Notes under the pieces: generated by a model
Database searches by the model: none
The model's input: the letters and a program-made list of their open reading frames with translations, nothing else
Told to the model about the DNA's origin: nothing
Position numbers and translations under genes: made by a program
Part shown: piece by piece, positions 34,300 through 37,412 of the stretch
How the letters are laid out: the number at the start of each line of letters is the position of its first letter
Numbering within the stretch: the stretch's first letter is position 1
NCBI GenBank assembly: GCA_905235415.1
Contig: CAJOKX010000032.1
Span: forward strand, 1-37,412
Origin: an uncultured Lachnospiraceae bacterium
GTDB taxonomy: Bacteria > Bacillota > Clostridia > Lachnospirales > Lachnospiraceae
Length of the DNA: 37,412 bases
Direction of reading: 5' to 3'

Positions 34300-35637
34300 T
34301 TATTTCCACTTGAAATTCATCAGTCCTATGATATACAGTCCCAGGATCGCGACGGGCACCAGATACTTGAAGACCGGTTTCATCCAGTCCTGCACCTTCA
34401 TGCCCTTTCCCGCATTTGCCTCTGCCTTAAAATTCTCCCAGCCCCACCCGAAGCGGTCGCTGACGCAGAACAGCGTCATAATGAGCGCGCCGAGCGGCAG
34501 CAGATTGGTGCTGACAATGAAATCCCAGAAATCAAGCCACGCGCTGTCCTCCGCAAAAGGCTGGAAATGAAGCACACTGTATCCGAGCGCTGTGGTGAGC
34601 GCCGTCACAAATACAATCACGGCACAGACCACCGCTCCTTTTTTGCGGTTCCACCCGGTCAGCTCCCTGACGCATGCGAGGATATTCTCACAGACCGCAA
34701 GCACCGTGGAGAACGCCGCAAAGGTCATGAACAGGAAAAATGCGCTTCCCCAGATCCGTCCGCCTGCCATCGTGTTGAAGACGCCCGCCATCGTGTCAAA
34801 CAGAAGCGCCGGCCCCGCAGTGACCTCAAGTCCGAGCGAGGAGCACGCCGGGAAAATGATCAGTCCCGCCATGATCGCAACAAACGTATCCAGAAAGACG
34901 ACATGAACAGACTCTCCCAGAAGCGTATGCTCTTTCCCGATATAGCTTCCGAAGATGGCCATGGACCCGATGCCGAGCGACAGCGTAAAGAACGCCTGGT
35001 TCATCGCGGCCACGACCACGCTGAAGCTGATCTTTCCGAAATCCGGCACCAGATAAAAGCGAAGGCCCTCTCCCGCGCCCTCCAGCGTAAAGCTTCTGAC
35101 TGTGAGCACAATCATCAGGATCAGCAGCGCTCCCATAATATATTTGGTCACCTTCTCAAGTCCGTCCTGGATATTGAAGGAGAGCAGCACAAACGCAATG
35201 ACGACCACAATCCCCAGATAGCTGACATTCAGCCCCGGATTCGTGATCATCGGCATAAACCCGAGCTCCGCGCTCCTGCCGGTCAGGAAGCTGACAAAAT
35301 AGTACAGGATCCAGCCGGTCACAACCGTGTAGAAGGCCATCAGGCAGAAATTGCCGATCATACACCATATGCCGTGCCAATGCCACTTGCTGCCCGGCTT
35401 CTCCAGCTTCTGGTACATCCTGACCGGGCTGGCCTGCGCCGCGCGCCCTACGGAAAACTCGACAACCATCGCCGGAAGCCCGAGGAGCAGGAGGCACACA
35501 ATGTAGATCAGCACAAAAGCGCCGCCTCCGTTCTGCCCTGCCATCCACGGAAACTTCCATACATTGCCGCATCCGATCGCGCAGCCCGCACTCAGAAAAA
35601 TAAATCCGATCCGGCTTCCCAAACGTTCTCTTTCCAT
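34300..35637 (-). CDS. Neurotransmitter:sodium symporter (NSS/SNF) family transporter
   Basis: SRIGFIFLSAGCAIGCGNVWKFPWMAGQNGGGAFVLIYIVCLLLLGLPAMVVEFSVGR: NSS TM1/TM2 signature. Confidence 0.95.
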   Translation of the reverse strand: MERERLGSRIGFIFLSAGCAIGCGNVWKFPWMAGQNGGGAFVLIYIVCLLLLGLPAMVVEFSVGRAAQASPVRMYQKLEKPGSKWHWHGIWCMIGNFCLMAFYTVVTGWILYYFVSFLTGRSAELGFMPMITNPGLNVSYLGIVVVIAFVLLSFNIQDGLEKVTKYIMGALLILMIVLTVRSFTLEGAGEGLRFYLVPDFGKISFSVVVAAMNQAFFTLSLGIGSMAIFGSYIGKEHTLLGESVHVVFLDTFVAIMAGLIIFPACSSLGLEVTAGPALLFDTMAGVFNTMAGGRIWGSAFFLFMTFAAFSTVLAVCENILACVRELTGWNRKKGAVVCAVIVFVTALTTALGYSVLHFQPFAEDSAWLDFWDFIVSTNLLPLGALIMTLFCVSDRFGWGWENFKAEANAGKGMKVQDWMKPVFKYLVPVAILGLYIIGLMNFKWK

Positions 35638-35766
35638 CTCTCCCTCCTGCTGCCCAAACTCGCTGTAATACTGATGATCATTGTACCATAAACGTGTAAA
35701 ATGCGCAGCTTCCGGATTGTTTTTTGCAGCCTGCAGGTTTATTCCCCGTGCATCGTTGTTTTTTGC

Positions 35767-35793
35767 TTGACAGAACGTATGTTCGGGTATAGT
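35767..35793 (+). promoter_or_regulatory. LexA/SOS box embedded in a promoter
   Basis: TTGACA-GAACGTATGTTC-GGG-TATAGT; GAAC-N4-GTTC at 35773-35784. Confidence 0.85.
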
Positions 35794-35823
35794 GTATAGA
35801 TACGCACCGGGAGGAGAAAGGGG

Positions 35824-37320
35824 ATGATTCGCATGAGAACGGCAGATGAGCCTGCATCGCTGTCTGCAGCGCACGGCAGACGCGCGCTGTTTACACAGAA
35901 CGCTTCCCTGTATGAAGACCCGACCCGGTTCTGGGGACATGGCGACACGCACAGGATCTATATCATCATCGACCTGAAGAGCTTCTATGCTTCCGTAGAG
36001 TGTGTCGAGCGCGGACTCGACCCCATGACGGCGAAGCTCGTCGTGGCGGATCCCTCCCGCGGAGAAGGCACGATCTGCCTGGCAGTCTCTCCGGCCCTGA
36101 AGAAGCTCGGCGTCAGAAACCGTTCCCGGGTCTATGAGATTCCGAAGACGATCGACTATATCACGGCCCCGCCGCAGATGGCGCATTATGAGGCCTGCTC
36201 CGCAGAGATCTATGCCGTGTACCTGCAGTATTTTTCCGCGGATGATATCCACGTCTATTCCTGTGATGAAGCCTTCATCGACGTGACAGACTACCTGGAT
36301 CTGTATGGGATGACGCCCAGACAGCTCGGCGTCGAAGTGATGAACGCGGTGCTCGACCGCACCGGCATCCGCTCTTCCTGCGGGATCGGGACCAACCTGT
36401 ATCTGGCCAAGATCGCCCTCGACATCACAGCCAAGAAGTCCCCGGACTTTATCGGGATCCTGGACGAAGACCGCTACCGCGAACTGCTCTGGGACCACCG
36501 GCCGATCACAGACTTCTGGATGATTGCGCGCGGCAAGTCCCGGCGTCTGGCCTCCATGGGCCTGATGACCATGCACGATATCTCAAGAGCCGCCATGCTC
36601 AACGACGATCTGCTCTACAAGGCTTTCGGCGTCGACGCGGAGATCCTGATCGACCACTCTTTCGGCGTTGAAACCGTAACCATGAAGGACATCAAGGGAT
36701 ACCGGCCGAAGGGACGCTCGCTCTCCCAGGGGCAGGTGCTGCTGCGGGATTACACATACGAAGAAGCTGAAGTCGTCATCAAAGAGATGACGGACCAGCT
36801 CTGCCTGCAGATGGCTGAGAAACACGTGGTCACAGACACACTCTCCTTCTTCGTCTCCTACAGCCATGACTTCAGGGACCAGGACGGGCTTCCCGCCTTC
36901 TATACAGGCGGCACCGTCCATGCCGCTCACATGACGGCCTCGGATGAAGTCTGGCGGCCGAAGGTGGATTCGGCTTATCTCCGGACAACCCGGCGCGATG
37001 CGCCGGTGCGCCGGATCGGACTGTCCTGCCCGATCCGGGAAGCCGGAAGCGTCGGGTATCAGTTCTCCCTGTTTGATGAGAGCGGGGAGCTGTCCCCGGA
37101 TCCGGAGGCCGCCCTCCGGAAGCAGGACGCCGACATGCAGCTGCAGAGCAGCGTCCTGTCCCTGAAGAGCCGCTACGGGAAGAACGCCGTCCTGAAGGGC
37201 ACGAACCTCCTGCGCGCCGGGACGATGATGGAGCGCAACTGCCAGATCGGCGGCCATAAGGCCGGGACGACGGACCGGTGCCTGGCGGAGAAGCTGGAGC
37301 GCGACGGCCGCGGCTCTTAA
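35824..37320 (+). CDS. Y-family DNA polymerase (DinB/UmuC-like)
   Basis: IYIIIDLKSFYASVECVERGLDP, YSCDEAFIDVTDYL, SCGIGTNLYLAKIALDITAKK; preceded by a LexA box. Confidence 0.93.
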   Translation: MIRMRTADEPASLSAAHGRRALFTQNASLYEDPTRFWGHGDTHRIYIIIDLKSFYASVECVERGLDPMTAKLVVADPSRGEGTICLAVSPALKKLGVRNRSRVYEIPKTIDYITAPPQMAHYEACSAEIYAVYLQYFSADDIHVYSCDEAFIDVTDYLDLYGMTPRQLGVEVMNAVLDRTGIRSSCGIGTNLYLAKIALDITAKKSPDFIGILDEDRYRELLWDHRPITDFWMIARGKSRRLASMGLMTMHDISRAAMLNDDLLYKAFGVDAEILIDHSFGVETVTMKDIKGYRPKGRSLSQGQVLLRDYTYEEAEVVIKEMTDQLCLQMAEKHVVTDTLSFFVSYSHDFRDQDGLPAFYTGGTVHAAHMTASDEVWRPKVDSAYLRTTRRDAPVRRIGLSCPIREAGSVGYQFSLFDESGELSPDPEAALRKQDADMQLQSSVLSLKSRYGKNAVLKGTNLLRAGTMMERNCQIGGHKAGTTDRCLAEKLERDGRGS

Positions 37321-37339
37321 TGGTCGCGGCTCGTACTAT

Positions 37340-37405
37340 ACAGGGGAGGCAGGAAACAGATACGGCAGGCTGCGGATAACAGGCGGGAGGCAGGAAACAG
37401 ATGCG
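37340..37405 (+). repeat. Direct repeat duplicating a Shine-Dalgarno/start region
   Basis: ACAGGGGAGGCAGGAAACAGATACG (37340) and ACAGGCGGGAGGCAGGAAACAGATGCG (37379); the second provides SD plus ATG at 37401 for a truncated next gene. Confidence 0.65.
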
Positions 37406-37412
37406 AAGGGTT

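Overview
GC-rich chromosomal window, probably from a Clostridia/Lachnospiraceae-type Gram-positive (inferred from protein families and strong Shine-Dalgarno sites). I find no rRNA, tRNA, CRISPR array or transposase. Main contents, left to right: (i) small regulators: an XRE protein, an Lrp/AsnC protein overlapping a stand-alone RpoA alpha-CTD-like protein, and an XRE protein behind a perfect palindrome; (ii) HIT and rhomboid genes; (iii) a partial Flp/Tad pilus locus on the minus strand (Flp1 pilin, DUF5702-like, two TadE-like, prepilin peptidase, FHA protein) with no CpaF/TadB/TadC in the window, and with tandem repeats at its gene junctions; (iv) a DUF234-type AAA ATPase behind a perfect consensus sigma-A promoter; (v) secreted proteins, UbiB/AarF, DUF308, Smr, DUF1349, LysE and M20 genes; (vi) a 185-bp element that is almost one continuous hairpin; (vii) three GH3 glycosidases with a GtrA-like gene and a GHKL/LytTR two-component system, including a candidate LytTR operator (9-12-9 bp direct repeats) in front of one GH3 gene and a divergent promoter/micro-ORF/hairpin/terminator unit; (viii) an NSS transporter and a Y-family polymerase with an exact Gram-positive LexA box. 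The most interesting items are the LytTR site plus micro-ORF next to the two-component system, the 185-bp hairpin, and the repeat arrays at pilus gene junctions. All family calls come from reading motifs by eye; no searches were run.
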